Part shown: piece by piece, positions 1 to 9,128 of the stretch
Position numbering within the stretch: position 1 is the stretch's first letter
How the letters are laid out: each line of letters starts with the position of its first letter
NCBI GenBank assembly: GCA_035500775.1
Contig: DATJWY010000201.1
Location: 1-40,567, forward strand
DNA length: 40,567 bases
Direction: 5' to 3'
Source: DATJWY01 sp035500775
Lineage (GTDB): Bacteria > Pseudomonadota > Alphaproteobacteria > Acetobacterales > Acetobacteraceae
Notes under the pieces: generated by a model
Told to the model about the DNA's origin: nothing
The model's input: the letters and a program-made list of their open reading frames with translations, nothing else
Databases searched by the model: none
Position numbers and translations under genes: made by a program

Positions 1-58
1 CGCGGCCTCGCTGGACCACGGTTTGCAGCACCAAGGGGCACTCGGCCTGCGGACCGCA

Positions 59-90
59 CCGCTGGGGTGGGGCATGCCCCACCCCAGCGG
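59..90. repeat. Perfect 32-bp GC-rich palindrome upstream of tal-pgi
   Basis: Two 16-base arms (left arm CCGCTGGGGTGGGGCA) meet without a spacer and are exact reverse complements. The palindrome lies about 170 bases before the tal-pgi start. It is related in base composition to the other intergenic hairpins of the window but is fully symmetrical, unlike them. A shorter hairpin of the common repeat type follows at 121-140. It could be a cruciform, a terminator stem of an upstream gene, or a protein-binding site; no T-run follows. Confidence 0.8.
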
Positions 91-261
91 CGCTATCACT
101 CTGACATACTCTGCAGACACAAGGGGCAGCGCCCCTGGCCTTTTGCCTCCCCCACCCCGAAGCCCAAAGCCACCACCCAGGGTAGTCTGGACCGCCCCCG
201 GGCTTTATGCTTCCACCCCAAGGTCCGGACGGCCGAGCGGCCGGGACGAGGAGACACTGGC

Positions 262-3135
262 ATGAACGACGCACAGACCACTTCGCCCCAGGGCACGGGC
301 AATCCGCTCAAGCAACTGGAATCCTTCGGCCAATCGGCCTGGCTGGATTTCATCCGCCGCGGCTACATCGCCGATGGCAGCCTTGGCGGCCTCGTCCAGG
401 CGGACGCGCTGAAGGGCGTCACCTCCAACCCCGCCATCTTCGAAAAAGCGATGACAGGCGGCAAGGAGTACGATGACCAGTTCAAGGCCCTCGCGGCCCG
501 CGACGATCTGGACGCGGTCGGCGTCTATGAGGCGATGGCGGTGGAGGATATTCGCCGCGCCGCCGACGCCCTGCACCCGGTCTTCGAGGCGACCGGCGGG
601 ATCGACGGCTATGTGAGCCTGGAGGTTTCCCCCTATCTCGCGCTGGACACCGAGGCGACGATCGCCGAGGCCCGCCGCCTCTGGGCGTGGGTGGACCGGC
701 CGAACCTGATGATCAAGGTGCCCGGCACCGAGGCCGGCACGCCCGCGATTCAGGCCCTGATCGCCGACGGCATCAACATCAACGTGACGCTGCTCTTCTC
801 CATCGAGGCCTATCAGGCGGTGGCGGAAGCCTATCTCGCCGGGCTGGAGGCGCGCGCCGCCCGTGGTGAGGCGGTGAGCGGCATCGCGAGCGTCGCCAGC
901 TTCTTCATCAGCCGCATCGACACCGCGATCGACAAGGCGATCGACGCCCGCCTCGCCGCCGCCCCCGGCGCGGACGAGGCCGATCTGCGCCGCGTCCGCG
1001 GCAAGGTGGCGATCGCCAACGCGAAGCTCGCCTATCAATGGTATCTGGAGCTGAGCCAGAGCCCGCGCTGGCAGGCGCTGAAGGCGAAGGGCGCGCAGCC
1101 GCAGCGCCTGCTCTGGGCCAGCACCGGCACCAAGGACCCGGCCTATAGCGACGTTCTTTATGTCGAGGAGCTGATCGGGCCGGAGACGGTCAACACCCTG
1201 CCGCCCGCGACCATGGACGCGTTCCGCGACCACGGCAGCCCGCGCGCCTCGCTCACCGAGGACATCGCGGCGGCGCGCGACGTGATCGCGACCGCCGACC
1301 GCCTTGGCCTCGACCTCGCCGGCGTGACGCGGAAGCTGGTCGAGGAAGGCGTGCTGCTCTTCGTCGATGCCTTCGACAAGCTGCTCGGCGCCGTCGCCGC
1401 CAAGCGCGCCGCCCTGCTCGGCACCAACCTCGCGTCCGTGACCCTGAAGCTCCCCGCCGATCTCGCCGGCGCGGTGAACGCGAGCCTGGAAGACTGGCGG
1501 CGCGGCGGCAAGATCCGCCGGCTCTGGGCGCGCGACGCCGCGCTCTGGACCGGCGCTGACGAGGCAAACTGGCTCGCCTGGCTCGACGTCGCCGATGAGC
1601 GCCTCGCGCATGTCGAGGAACTGGAGCGCTTCCAGCAGGAAGTCGCGGCGGGCGGCTTCAGCCATGTGCTGGTGCTCGGCATGGGCGGTTCGAGCCTCGG
1701 CCCCGAGGTGTTGGCCCGCACCTTCGGCAAGCGCGGCGGCTACCCCGAACTGCTGGTGCTGGACAGCACGGACCCGCAGCAGGTCGCGACCTTCGAGAGC
1801 CGCGTGGATCTGGCGAAGACGCTGGTGATCGTCGCCTCCAAGTCCGGCGGCACGCTGGAGCCGAACATCCTCAGCGCCTATTTCCTCGACCGCATGCGCC
1901 AGACGGTAGGCGCGGAGCAGGCGCCCCGGCACTTCGTCGCCATCACCGATCCGGGCTCCAAGCTGCAGGCCCTCGCCGAGCGGGAAGGCTATCGCGCCAT
2001 CTTCCTCGGCAACCCCGCGATTGGCGGCCGCTATTCGGTGCTGTCCAATTTCGGCCTGGTGCCCGCCGCCGCCGCCGGCATCAACCTGCGGGGCTTCCTG
2101 GAAAGCGCGCTGCGCATGGTGCGTGCGACCAGCGCCGGCACGCCGCCGGAGCAGAATCCGGGCGTGCAGCTCGGCACCCTCCTCGGCGTGGCCGGCCTCC
2201 AGGGCCGCGACAAGGTAACGCTCATCGCCTCGCCCGGCATCGCCGGCCTCGGCGCGTGGCTGGAGCAGCTGATCGCGGAATCCACCGGCAAGCACGGCAA
2301 GGGCCTGATCCTGGTGGACAATGGGCGGCTCGCCGCGCCCGGCCTCTACGGCGCCGACCGCGTCTTCGCCTATCTCCGCCTGAACGATCGGCCGGACACG
2401 TCGCAGGATGCGGCGGTGGCGGCGCTGGAAGCGGCCGGACATCCGGTGGTGCACATCGGCATCAACGGCCACCAGGAGATCGGCCAGCAATTCTTCCTCT
2501 GGGAGATCGCGACCGCCATCGCCAGTAGCCTGCTCGGCGTCAACCCGTTCGACCAGCCGGACGTGGAGGCGAGCAAGATCAAGACCCGCGAACTGGCCAG
2601 CGCCTATGCCGCGACCGGCCAGTTGCCGGCGGAAGCACCGTTCGCGACGTTCGATGGCGCGCAGCTCTTCGCCGACGCGGCCAACGCGCAGGTCCTCGCC
2701 GGCGACAGCCTGGAGGCGGTACTCCGCGCCCACCTCGCCCGCGCCGTCGCCGGGGATTACGTCGCCCTGCTCGCCTATATCGAGCAGAACGCCGCCCATA
2801 CCGAGGTGCTGCAGCAGATCCGCGCCGCGATCCGCGACAAGACGCACGTCGCCTCCTGCGCCGAGTTCGGGCCGCGCTTCCTGCACTCCACCGGCCAGGC
2901 CTATAAGGGCGGACCGGCCCGCGGCGTGTTCCTGCAGATCACCGCCGACGATGCGCGCGACCTGCCTGTGCCAGGGGAGACATACACCTTCGGCATCATC
3001 AAGGCGGCGCAGGCGCGCGGCGACTTCGACGTGCTGGCGGAGCGTGGGCGGCGGGCGCTGCGGGTGCATCTGACCGGCGATCTCGAAGCCGGCCTGGGCC
3101 GGCTCCGCGACGCGGTCCTGGCCGCGCTCGACTGA
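262..3135 (+). CDS. tal-pgi: Bifunctional transaldolase / glucose-6-phosphate isomerase
   Basis: A 957-residue cytosolic fusion enzyme. The transaldolase half (about residues 15-375) moves a dihydroxyacetone unit between sugar phosphates; the isomerase half (about 390-957) interconverts glucose-6-phosphate and fructose-6-phosphate. Visible signs are GVTSNPAIFEKA near the N-terminus, the Schiff-base lysine K152 in LMIKVPGTEAG, then MGGSSLG from residue 474, SKSGGT from 526 and ESTGKHGKG from 673, all in the sugar-phosphate isomerase half. The reading frame is open further upstream, but ATG at 262 is chosen because GAGGAG sits eight bases before it and the transaldolase homology begins just after. 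This fusion is known from acetic acid bacteria. pgl and rpiA follow on the same strand after a 296-base gap holding a hairpin repeat, so co-transcription is possible but not shown. Confidence 0.96.
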   Translation: MNDAQTTSPQGTGNPLKQLESFGQSAWLDFIRRGYIADGSLGGLVQADALKGVTSNPAIFEKAMTGGKEYDDQFKALAARDDLDAVGVYEAMAVEDIRRAADALHPVFEATGGIDGYVSLEVSPYLALDTEATIAEARRLWAWVDRPNLMIKVPGTEAGTPAIQALIADGININVTLLFSIEAYQAVAEAYLAGLEARAARGEAVSGIASVASFFISRIDTAIDKAIDARLAAAPGADEADLRRVRGKVAIANAKLAYQWYLELSQSPRWQALKAKGAQPQRLLWASTGTKDPAYSDVLYVEELIGPETVNTLPPATMDAFRDHGSPRASLTEDIAAARDVIATADRLGLDLAGVTRKLVEEGVLLFVDAFDKLLGAVAAKRAALLGTNLASVTLKLPADLAGAVNASLEDWRRGGKIRRLWARDAALWTGADEANWLAWLDVADERLAHVEELERFQQEVAAGGFSHVLVLGMGGSSLGPEVLARTFGKRGGYPELLVLDSTDPQQVATFESRVDLAKTLVIVASKSGGTLEPNILSAYFLDRMRQTVGAEQAPRHFVAITDPGSKLQALAEREGYRAIFLGNPAIGGRYSVLSNFGLVPAAAAGINLRGFLESALRMVRATSAGTPPEQNPGVQLGTLLGVAGLQGRDKVTLIASPGIAGLGAWLEQLIAESTGKHGKGLILVDNGRLAAPGLYGADRVFAYLRLNDRPDTSQDAAVAALEAAGHPVVHIGINGHQEIGQQFFLWEIATAIASSLLGVNPFDQPDVEASKIKTRELASAYAATGQLPAEAPFATFDGAQLFADAANAQVLAGDSLEAVLRAHLARAVAGDYVALLAYIEQNAAHTEVLQQIRAAIRDKTHVASCAEFGPRFLHSTGQAYKGGPARGVFLQITADDARDLPVPGETYTFGIIKAAQARGDFDVLAERGRRALRVHLTGDLEAGLGRLRDAVLAALD

Positions 3136-3188
3136 GGATGCCAGACCGGCCTCGGTCCGGCTGATACAGTCGCCTACTCAATGAAGGA

Positions 3189-3333
3189 CCAGGGGCTTTG
3201 CCCCTGGACCCCACTGGGGGCAAGCGCCCCCAGACCCCATTCCAAGAAGGATTTCAAACGTGTGCGGGTCTGGGGGCGCTGCCCCCAGCGGGGTGCGGGG
3301 CAGAGCCCCGCAACTTCCCGGCATAGGTCAATC
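3189..3333. repeat. Composite intergenic hairpin repeat, long form, copy 1
   Basis: This fills most of the gap between tal-pgi and pgl. It contains, in order, a CAGGGGC/GCCCCTG hairpin, a CTGGGGGC/GCCCCCAG hairpin, a spacer resembling CATTCCAAGAAGGATTTCAA, a second CTGGGGGC/GCCCCCAG hairpin, a GCGGGGC/GCCCCGC hairpin, and a tail containing GCATAGGTCAATC. A closely matching copy lies at 6519-6660. Copies occur only between genes. Confidence 0.85.
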
Positions 3334-3431
3334 AATAAGGCGGTTGGTCTTACACACCCGGACACGAAAAACCCGCCCGGCGGGAACCATCGCGATCGCC
3401 GCCTCTTTCATCCGCGACCGGAGGCCGGGAC

Positions 3432-4166
3432 ATGAGCCACAGCGCACGACGAATCCTGCCCGATGCGGAGGCGCTGGCGCGAGAGGCGGCGCGCTGGCTG
3501 ACCGAGACCGCCCGCGCCCGGCTCGCCGCCGGGCCGGACGCCCCCGGGCATTTCAGCATCGCCCTCTCTGGCGGCACCACGCCACGGCGGCTCTATGAGC
3601 TGCTCGCCACGCCGGAATTCCGCGACGTCTTCCCCTGGGACCGCACCCATCTGTTCTGGGGCGACGAACGCCTCGTCCCGTCCAATGACCCGACGAGCAA
3701 TTACCGGATGGCGCGCGCTGCATTGCTCGACCATGTGCCGATCCCACCCGCGCAGGTGCATCCGGTGCGCGTGATGGACACCCCGGCCGAGACCGCCGCG
3801 ACCTACCAGGCGGAACTCGCGCGTTTTTATTGCTCGGACACGCTTGACATGGAGCGCCCGCTTTTCGACGTCGTTCTGCTGGGTCTCGGCAAGGATGGTC
3901 ACACCGCCTCGCTCTTCCCGGGCAGCCCGGCGCTGGACGAGTCGCTCGCCTGGGTCGTCCCGGTCATCGACGCCGTGCCGCAACCGCGTGTCAGCCTGAC
4001 CTATCCTGCCATCGCATGCAGCAACACGGTTGCGTTTCTGGTCAGCGGGGGCAACAAACGAGACGTGCTGCAACGCGTGCTGGCGGGCGACCGGACCCTG
4101 CCCGCCGCCCGCGTCGCGGCCATCGGCGAAATCCACTGGTTCATGGACAGAGACGCAGCGGGATGA
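3432..4166 (+). CDS. pgl: 6-phosphogluconolactonase
   Basis: A 244-residue cytosolic enzyme that hydrolyses 6-phosphogluconolactone to 6-phosphogluconate in the oxidative pentose-phosphate pathway. The family signature SGGTTPRRLYE begins at residue 46, and GLGKDGHTASLFPG, the phosphate and active-site segment, lies near residues 151-164. Length is normal for the NagB-like DevB type. The start has GGAGG seven bases upstream. Its stop overlaps the rpiA start as ATGA, so the two are translationally coupled. Together with tal-pgi upstream this forms a compact pentose-phosphate block. Confidence 0.96.
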   Translation: MSHSARRILPDAEALAREAARWLTETARARLAAGPDAPGHFSIALSGGTTPRRLYELLATPEFRDVFPWDRTHLFWGDERLVPSNDPTSNYRMARAALLDHVPIPPAQVHPVRVMDTPAETAATYQAELARFYCSDTLDMERPLFDVVLLGLGKDGHTASLFPGSPALDESLAWVVPVIDAVPQPRVSLTYPAIACSNTVAFLVSGGNKRDVLQRVLAGDRTLPAARVAAIGEIHWFMDRDAAG

Positions 4167-4855
4167 GCGATAACAGGACGGCGCTGAAGCGCGTGGCGGC
4201 GGAAGCCGCCGTGGAACTGGTGCAGGACGACATGGTGGTGGGGCTCGGCACGGGCTCCACCGCGGCGCTGGCGATCGAGGCTCTGATCCGCCGCGTGCGC
4301 GAGGGGCTGCGCATCGTCGGCATCCCGACCTCGGAGCAGAGCGCGGCGCAGGCGCGCGCGGGCGGCATCCCGCTCGTCGATTTCACCACGCATACCCGGA
4401 TCGACCTCACGATCGACGGCGCCGACGAGATCCGGCGCGATACGCTGGACCTGATCAAGGGCCTGGGCGGCGCGCTGCTGCGCGAGAAGATCGTCGCCGC
4501 CGCCAGCGCGCGGCTGGTGATCGTCGCCGACAGCCCAAAGCTCGTGGCCACGCTGGGCGAGACCGCGCCGGTGCCGGTCGAGGTGGTGAGCTTCGGCTGG
4601 CAGGCGACGGCGACGCGGATCGAGGCGCTTGGTGCCGAGGCGCGGCTGCGCGCCCGGGCGGACGGCGAACCCTTCGTCACCGACAACGGCAACCTGATCC
4701 TGGACGCCCGGTTCGGCCAGATCGCCGACGCCCCGGCGCTGGAAAGCGCGCTGCACGGTATTGTCGGCGTGGTGGAAACCGGGCTGTTCATCCGCCGCGC
4801 GAACCTGGCGCTGGTGGCCGGCGAGAGCGGCGTCAACCGGTTCGAGCCGCAATAA
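4163..4855 (+). CDS. rpiA: Ribose-5-phosphate isomerase A
   Basis: A 230-residue cytosolic isomerase converting ribulose-5-phosphate to ribose-5-phosphate. GLGTGST (27-33) binds phosphate, DGADE (85-89) carries catalytic aspartates, and KGLGGALLREK (99-109) is the second signature. The start is placed at the ATG inside the ATGA overlap with pgl; the open frame reaches back to 4016 but that part only shadows pgl. A small CGCCC/GGGCG hairpin follows the stop without a T-run. Length and motifs match the RpiA family fully. Confidence 0.96.
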   Translation: MSDNRTALKRVAAEAAVELVQDDMVVGLGTGSTAALAIEALIRRVREGLRIVGIPTSEQSAAQARAGGIPLVDFTTHTRIDLTIDGADEIRRDTLDLIKGLGGALLREKIVAAASARLVIVADSPKLVATLGETAPVPVEVVSFGWQATATRIEALGAEARLRARADGEPFVTDNGNLILDARFGQIADAPALESALHGIVGVVETGLFIRRANLALVAGESGVNRFEPQ

Positions 4856-5054
4856 CGCCCGAAGGGCGGTGATCGGCCCCGGGCACGCGCCGCGCGGCGG
4901 CACGGACTCGACGGCCGGTCCCCGCGCCACGGGCAACCGCGGCAAACGCACAGCCCGCAGCGCCAAACGGTCTGGCTGCTGGATGCCGTAACATGCCTTT
5001 GTATTACGCTTGGGGACGCCCCCCACGCCACGAAATAGAATCACAGGACCGCTG

Positions 5055-5930
5055 ATGAGACTCGGAGCTGTGGTGTGCGTCAGGGACGAGGCCCACATCA
5101 TCGAGGAGTGGATCGCCCACCACCTCGCTCTCGGCATCGAACGGCTGCACATCCTCGACAATCTGAGCGCCGATGACACGCGCGCGAAGATCGACCGCAT
5201 CTGCAGCCGCGTTCCCAGCGTGACGGTGGAAACCTGGAACCCGCCCGCGGATGTCCACCGCCTCGCCTTCAAGCGCGGCCTCGACATCATGCAGGCCGAG
5301 GACGTGGAGTGGTGCGCCTTCATCGACGCCGACGAGTTCATCGCCTGCGGCGATCCGGATTCGTCGGAAAGCTTCGCCGAAATGCTGGAAACCAGACATG
5401 CCGATCACGCCGCGATCGGCCTGCACTGGGCGGTGTTCGGCAGTTCCGGGCACATCGGGCGACCCGCCGGCCTGATCCAGGAAGCATTCCTGACCCGGGC
5501 GGAGGATGATTTCCCGCCCAACCGGCATATCAAGACGCTCGTGCGGCCGCGCCACACGCCCGGGCCGAACAGCGTGCACGGCTTCGCGACGACGCGCCCC
5601 TATTTCACGACATCCGGAGAGGAAATCTCCTGGCAGCTTCCATACGCCTACACGATGAACATGCCGCAGCTCCGCGACTGGCGCCTCAACCATTACTTCT
5701 GCCAATGGCGGGAACGATGGGCGGCGAAGGTCGCGCGCGCGCGCATCCTCGGCCGCGAGAAGACGGCGCGCTCGGAAAAAGACTGGGCCGAGCACGACCG
5801 CAACGAGGTGTTCGATCCGACGGCGCTGCGCTGGACCCCGCGCGACCGGGAAATGCTGCTCCGCCTCGGCTGCGATCCGGACGCGCCGCGCCATCCGCCG
5901 CACATGCATGGCCGGCGGAGCCCGGCCTGA
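5055..5930 (+). CDS. Family 2-type glycosyltransferase, small soluble form
   Basis: A 291-residue protein of the glycosyltransferase 2_4 type. It opens with the usual VVCVRDEAHIIEEWIAHH stretch of this group and carries a DADEF metal-binding motif at 91-95, preceded by EWCAFI. No membrane segments are seen, so it should be cytosolic. The ATG at 5055 is preferred over a TTG at 5010 because the family normally begins a few residues before the RDE motif. The acceptor and donor are unknown; relatives act in surface polysaccharide or protein glycosylation. It stands between rpiA and a flavodoxin-like gene with no obvious link to either. Confidence 0.85.
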   Translation: MRLGAVVCVRDEAHIIEEWIAHHLALGIERLHILDNLSADDTRAKIDRICSRVPSVTVETWNPPADVHRLAFKRGLDIMQAEDVEWCAFIDADEFIACGDPDSSESFAEMLETRHADHAAIGLHWAVFGSSGHIGRPAGLIQEAFLTRAEDDFPPNRHIKTLVRPRHTPGPNSVHGFATTRPYFTTSGEEISWQLPYAYTMNMPQLRDWRLNHYFCQWRERWAAKVARARILGREKTARSEKDWAEHDRNEVFDPTALRWTPRDREMLLRLGCDPDAPRHPPHMHGRRSPA

Positions 5931-5977
5931 TCGCCTGCCGCCCCTGATTCCGCCTGCCCCGGCAAGGAAAGGCCGTC

Positions 5978-6481
5978 ATGACCCCGGTGTCCAGGACGCT
6001 GCTGATCGTGTTCCACTCCATGACGGGCGGCACCCGGCAGATGGCCGAGGCCGCCGCGCGCGGGGCCGGCGCCGAGCCTGCGGTGCGCGTGCACCTGCTG
6101 CCCGCCCCGGAGGCGCAGGCGACGGATGTGCTGGCGGCGGACGGCTACATCTTCGCCACGCCCGAAAACCTCGCCGCCATCGCCGGGCTGATGAAGGATT
6201 TCTTTGACCGCACCTATTACGCGGTGCTGGAGCGCATCAACGGCCGCCCCTATGAGGCGCTCATCTGCGCCGGCAGCGACGGGCATAACGCCGCGCGGCA
6301 GATCGAACGCATCGCCACCGGCTGGCGGTTGCGTGCCGTGGCCGAGCCGCTGATCGTCTGCACGCACGCGCAAACCCCGGAGGCCATCCTGGCCCCGAAG
6401 CAAATCGGCGCCGACGACCTCGCCCGCTGCGCGGAACGCGGCGCGGCGCTCGCCGCCGGACTGGCGATGGGCATCTTCTGA
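5978..6481 (+). CDS. Flavodoxin-like FMN-binding protein
   Basis: A 167-residue protein with a flavodoxin-type fold. It begins with a beta strand, LLIVFHS, followed by the phosphate-binding loop MTGGTRQMAEA, and has ATPENLAAIAGLMKDFFDR near residues 61-80, where NADPH-dependent FMN reductases and flavodoxin-like proteins contact the flavin ring. This points to a small redox carrier or quinone/FMN reductase in the cytosol; the electron partners are unknown. The start has GGAAAGG upstream. It follows the glycosyltransferase after 47 bases and may share its transcript. A hairpin repeat follows at 6519. Confidence 0.82.
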   Translation: MTPVSRTLLIVFHSMTGGTRQMAEAAARGAGAEPAVRVHLLPAPEAQATDVLAADGYIFATPENLAAIAGLMKDFFDRTYYAVLERINGRPYEALICAGSDGHNAARQIERIATGWRLRAVAEPLIVCTHAQTPEAILAPKQIGADDLARCAERGAALAAGLAMGIF

Positions 6482-6518
6482 TACCAACCGCCGTAGGTCT
6501 TGACCGATCGAGAAAAAG

Positions 6519-6660
6519 GCCAAGGCTCTGCCCTGGACCCGCTGGGGCCGACGGCCCCAGACCCCATTCCATGAAGAATTTCAAATGTGTGCGGGTCTGG
6601 GGGCGCTGCCCCCAGCGGGGTGCGGGGCAGCGCCCCGCAGGCTTTCCCGCATAGGTCGAT
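6519..6660. repeat. Composite intergenic hairpin repeat, long form, copy 2
   Basis: This closely matches the copy at 3189-3333 in order and in spacer sequence, including the central ATTTCAAATGTGTGCGGGTC segment and the GCATAGGTCGATC tail. The first hairpin is slightly decayed (AGGCTCTGCCCTGG). It lies between two convergent genes, the flavodoxin-like gene and the sorbosone-dehydrogenase-like gene, where bidirectional termination would fit. Confidence 0.85.
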
Positions 6661-6736
6661 CTTAATGCTCGCTGGTATGAGACCGCCAGGTTAGCCCAGG
6701 GCCGTTTGATCACCGGCATGCGAAACAAAGAGCGGC

Positions 6737-8059
6737 CTATCCGCCCCAACGCACCCGCCAGACCATCCCGTTCACGTCCTCGCTGACCAGCAGCGACCCG
6801 TCCCGCATCACCGCGACGCCGGTGGGCCGCCCCCAGACCGCGCCGGCCTCCGTGACGAAGCCGGTCATGAAATCCTCGTACACCCCGGTCGGCTCACCAT
6901 TCCGGAACCGCAGGCGCACCAGCTTGTAGCCGGTGCGGTGCGCGCGATTCCAGGAGCCGTGCAACGTCACGAAGGCATCGCCGCGATACGCCGGCGGAAA
7001 GGCGCCGGCATCATAGAAGGCAAGGCCAAGCGGGGCGGAATGCGGCTGGATCAGCACATCCGGCATGATGACGCGGCCGGCGAGGTCCGGGCGCTCTCCC
7101 TTGTGCCGCGGGTCCGCATGGCCGCCGATATAGAACCAGGGCCAGCCATAGAACCCGCCCGGCCGCACCTGGGTCACGTAGTCGGGCGGCAGGTCATCGC
7201 CGAGCCCGTCGCGCTCATTGACGGCGCACCACAGCGCGCCATCCGGCCGCACCGCCATGGCGGAGCAGTTGCGCAACCCGTTGGCGACATGCCTCTTCCC
7301 ACCGCCCTCCGGATCGAAGGCAAGGACATCGGCGCGATCCGCCTCATCGCCCCAGGCAGCTCCCGCCCCGTCCCGCGCCTCCAGCGCCGCGCGCGCCGCC
7401 GCCCCCAGGGGCGACATGTCCGAGGCGGCATCGCTGGCCGAGCCGACGGCAACGTAGAGCCGCGTCCCGTCCGGCGAGACCGCGACATCGCGCGTCCAAT
7501 GCCCGCCGCCTTCCGGCAGGCCGGCGATGATCACGCGCGGCGGGCCGTCGGGGCGCAGCGCGCCAGGATGCCAGGGATAGCGCAGCACCCGCCCACTCTC
7601 CCCGACATAGACGGCGCGCGGCGCCGGGCCGGGTGGCCAGAAGGCGATACCGTAGGGCAGGTCGAGCCCGCCGGCGAACACCGCTTCCGCCTCAGGCCGC
7701 GCCCCGTCCGCCGCGGGGCGATAGGCGCGGACCCGTCCGGCGCCGGCCTCGGCAATGAACACCGTGCCGTCCGGTGCCACCCGGATGGTGCGCGGCCTGG
7801 CGAGCTTCCCCGTCCAGGGCGCGACCCGGAAACCGGGCGGCACGCGCGGCAGCACCCCCGCCGGCCGGTCCACCGTGTTGGCGCCGCTGCTGGCGCTCGC
7901 CGTCGCATAGGGCGCGGGCAGATCAGCGGGACGGATCAGGCGGGCGACGCCCGGCGCGTCCGTCCGCCAATCGCCATAGGCCGCGTTCCCCGTCCGCACC
8001 TGCGCCGCCGCCGGCGCGGCGTAGGCCGCCAGGAACACCACGTGCATCAGCCAACGCAT
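6737..8059 (-). CDS. PQQ-type sorbosone dehydrogenase-like periplasmic protein
   Basis: A 440-residue exported protein. An N-terminal signal peptide (MRWLMHVVFLAAYAAPAAA) is followed by a six-bladed beta-propeller of the glucose/sorbosone dehydrogenase family: PPGFRVAPWTGKLARPRTI, DLPYGIAFWP, GGHWTRDVAVSPDG, HVANGLRNCSAMAVRPDG, FYGWPWFYIGG and a closing GRPTGVAVMRDGSLLVSEDV. Members oxidise sugars or aldehydes in the periplasm with PQQ and pass electrons to the respiratory chain, as in acetic acid bacteria. The substrate cannot be read from sequence and some relatives have no shown activity. It is divergent from xthA across 127 bases. Confidence 0.87.
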   Translation of the reverse strand: MRWLMHVVFLAAYAAPAAAQVRTGNAAYGDWRTDAPGVARLIRPADLPAPYATASASSGANTVDRPAGVLPRVPPGFRVAPWTGKLARPRTIRVAPDGTVFIAEAGAGRVRAYRPAADGARPEAEAVFAGGLDLPYGIAFWPPGPAPRAVYVGESGRVLRYPWHPGALRPDGPPRVIIAGLPEGGGHWTRDVAVSPDGTRLYVAVGSASDAASDMSPLGAAARAALEARDGAGAAWGDEADRADVLAFDPEGGGKRHVANGLRNCSAMAVRPDGALWCAVNERDGLGDDLPPDYVTQVRPGGFYGWPWFYIGGHADPRHKGERPDLAGRVIMPDVLIQPHSAPLGLAFYDAGAFPPAYRGDAFVTLHGSWNRAHRTGYKLVRLRFRNGEPTGVYEDFMTGFVTEAGAVWGRPTGVAVMRDGSLLVSEDVNGMVWRVRWGG

Positions 8060-8186
8060 CCTGATCCTCCGCCGCTACCGCGCGCGCAACCAAAGCTCCA
8101 ACAGGAAACCGACGCTTTCATCCACGGCGGGGCGGCATCGCCGGAAGCCCCTTGCGCGCCCGGGGCAAATCGCGCACCCCCGGCGC

Positions 8187-8984
8187 ATGCGCATCGTCAC
8201 CTGGAACATCAACTCCCTCCGCCTCCGCCTGCCCTTGCTCAAGGAACTGATCGCGGCGCTCGATCCGGACGTGATCTGCCTGCAGGAAACAAAGGTACCG
8301 GACGAGCTGTTCCCGGACACCGCGCCCGCCGCGCTCGGCTATCCGCACGTCGCCCGGCGGGGGATGAAGGGCTATAATGGCGTCGCGATCCTCTCCCGCC
8401 TGCCGCTCAGGGCGGATGACGCGGCACCCGATTGGTGCGCCCGCGGCGATTGCCGGCATTTGCAGGTGATGGTCGAGGCGCCCACCGGCCCGGTGGAGCT
8501 GCATAATTTCTACGTCCCGGCCGGCGGCGACATCCCCGACCCGGAGGCGAACCCGAAATTCGCCCATAAGCTCGCCTTCCTCGGCGAGGCGACGCGCTGG
8601 TTCGTCGATCGCGGCGCCCGCGCCCGCTGCGTGCTGGTCGGCGATCTCAACATCGCGCCGCTGGAACACGACGTCTGGAGCCACAGGCAGCTGCTCGACG
8701 TGGTGAGCCACACGCCGGTGGAGGTGGAGGCGCTGCTCGCCTGGCGGAATGCCGGCTTCGCCGACGCGGTGCGGCATTTCGTCCCGGCGGAACAAAAACT
8801 CTATAGCTGGTGGTCCTACCGCAACCGGGACTGGCGCAAATCCGATCGCGGCCGGCGCCTCGACCATATCTGGGTATCATCCGACCTCGTGCCGGCGCTG
8901 CGCGACTACGCCATCCTGAAGGATGCGCGGGATTGGCCACAGACCTCGGACCACGTTCCGGTGGCGGTCACGCTCGGGGTCTGA
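8187..8984 (+). CDS. xth: Exodeoxyribonuclease III
   Basis: A 265-residue DNA repair enzyme of the exonuclease III/AP endonuclease family, acting on abasic sites and 3' blocked ends in the cytosol. Catalytic landmarks are present: WNINSLR (N7), LQETK (E34), GDLNIAPLE (D153, N155) and the terminal SDH motif at 254-256. Length is typical. It is transcribed divergently from the sorbosone-dehydrogenase-like gene. A hairpin repeat begins 16 bases after its stop. Confidence 0.96.
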   Translation: MRIVTWNINSLRLRLPLLKELIAALDPDVICLQETKVPDELFPDTAPAALGYPHVARRGMKGYNGVAILSRLPLRADDAAPDWCARGDCRHLQVMVEAPTGPVELHNFYVPAGGDIPDPEANPKFAHKLAFLGEATRWFVDRGARARCVLVGDLNIAPLEHDVWSHRQLLDVVSHTPVEVEALLAWRNAGFADAVRHFVPAEQKLYSWWSYRNRDWRKSDRGRRLDHIWVSSDLVPALRDYAILKDARDWPQTSDHVPVAVTLGV

Positions 8985-8999
8985 TGCCCCCAAAGGCAA

Positions 9000-9120
9000 G
9001 GCCAGGGGCGCAGCCCCTGGACCCCGCTGGGGCCTTGAGGCCCCAGACCCCCGACACTTAAGTAAAGGATTCCAAAGGCTTGCCTTTGGCGGGGTCCAGG
9101 GGCTGCGCCCCTGGCCTTAC
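9000..9120. repeat. Composite intergenic hairpin repeat, second form, copy 1
   Basis: It lies between convergent xth and the response-regulator gene. Order: CAGGGGC/GCCCCTG hairpin, CTGGGGCC/GGCCCCAG hairpin, an A/T-richer spacer with TTAAGTAAAGGATTCCAAAG, then an inverted final hairpin GGGGTCCAGGGGCTGCGCCC. The copy at 36833-36951 has the same order and spacer. Confidence 0.85.
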
Positions 9121-9128
9121 GCCGGCGG

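Noticed and set aside
205..3069. Long minus-strand open frame of 954 codons opposite tal-pgi
   Set aside because: It is an antisense shadow of a high-GC gene; no family motif, and the plus frame has full enzyme signatures.
6938..8377. Plus-strand frame of 479 codons opposite the sorbosone-dehydrogenase-like gene
   Set aside because: Antisense shadow; it also runs through the divergent promoter region and into xth in another frame.
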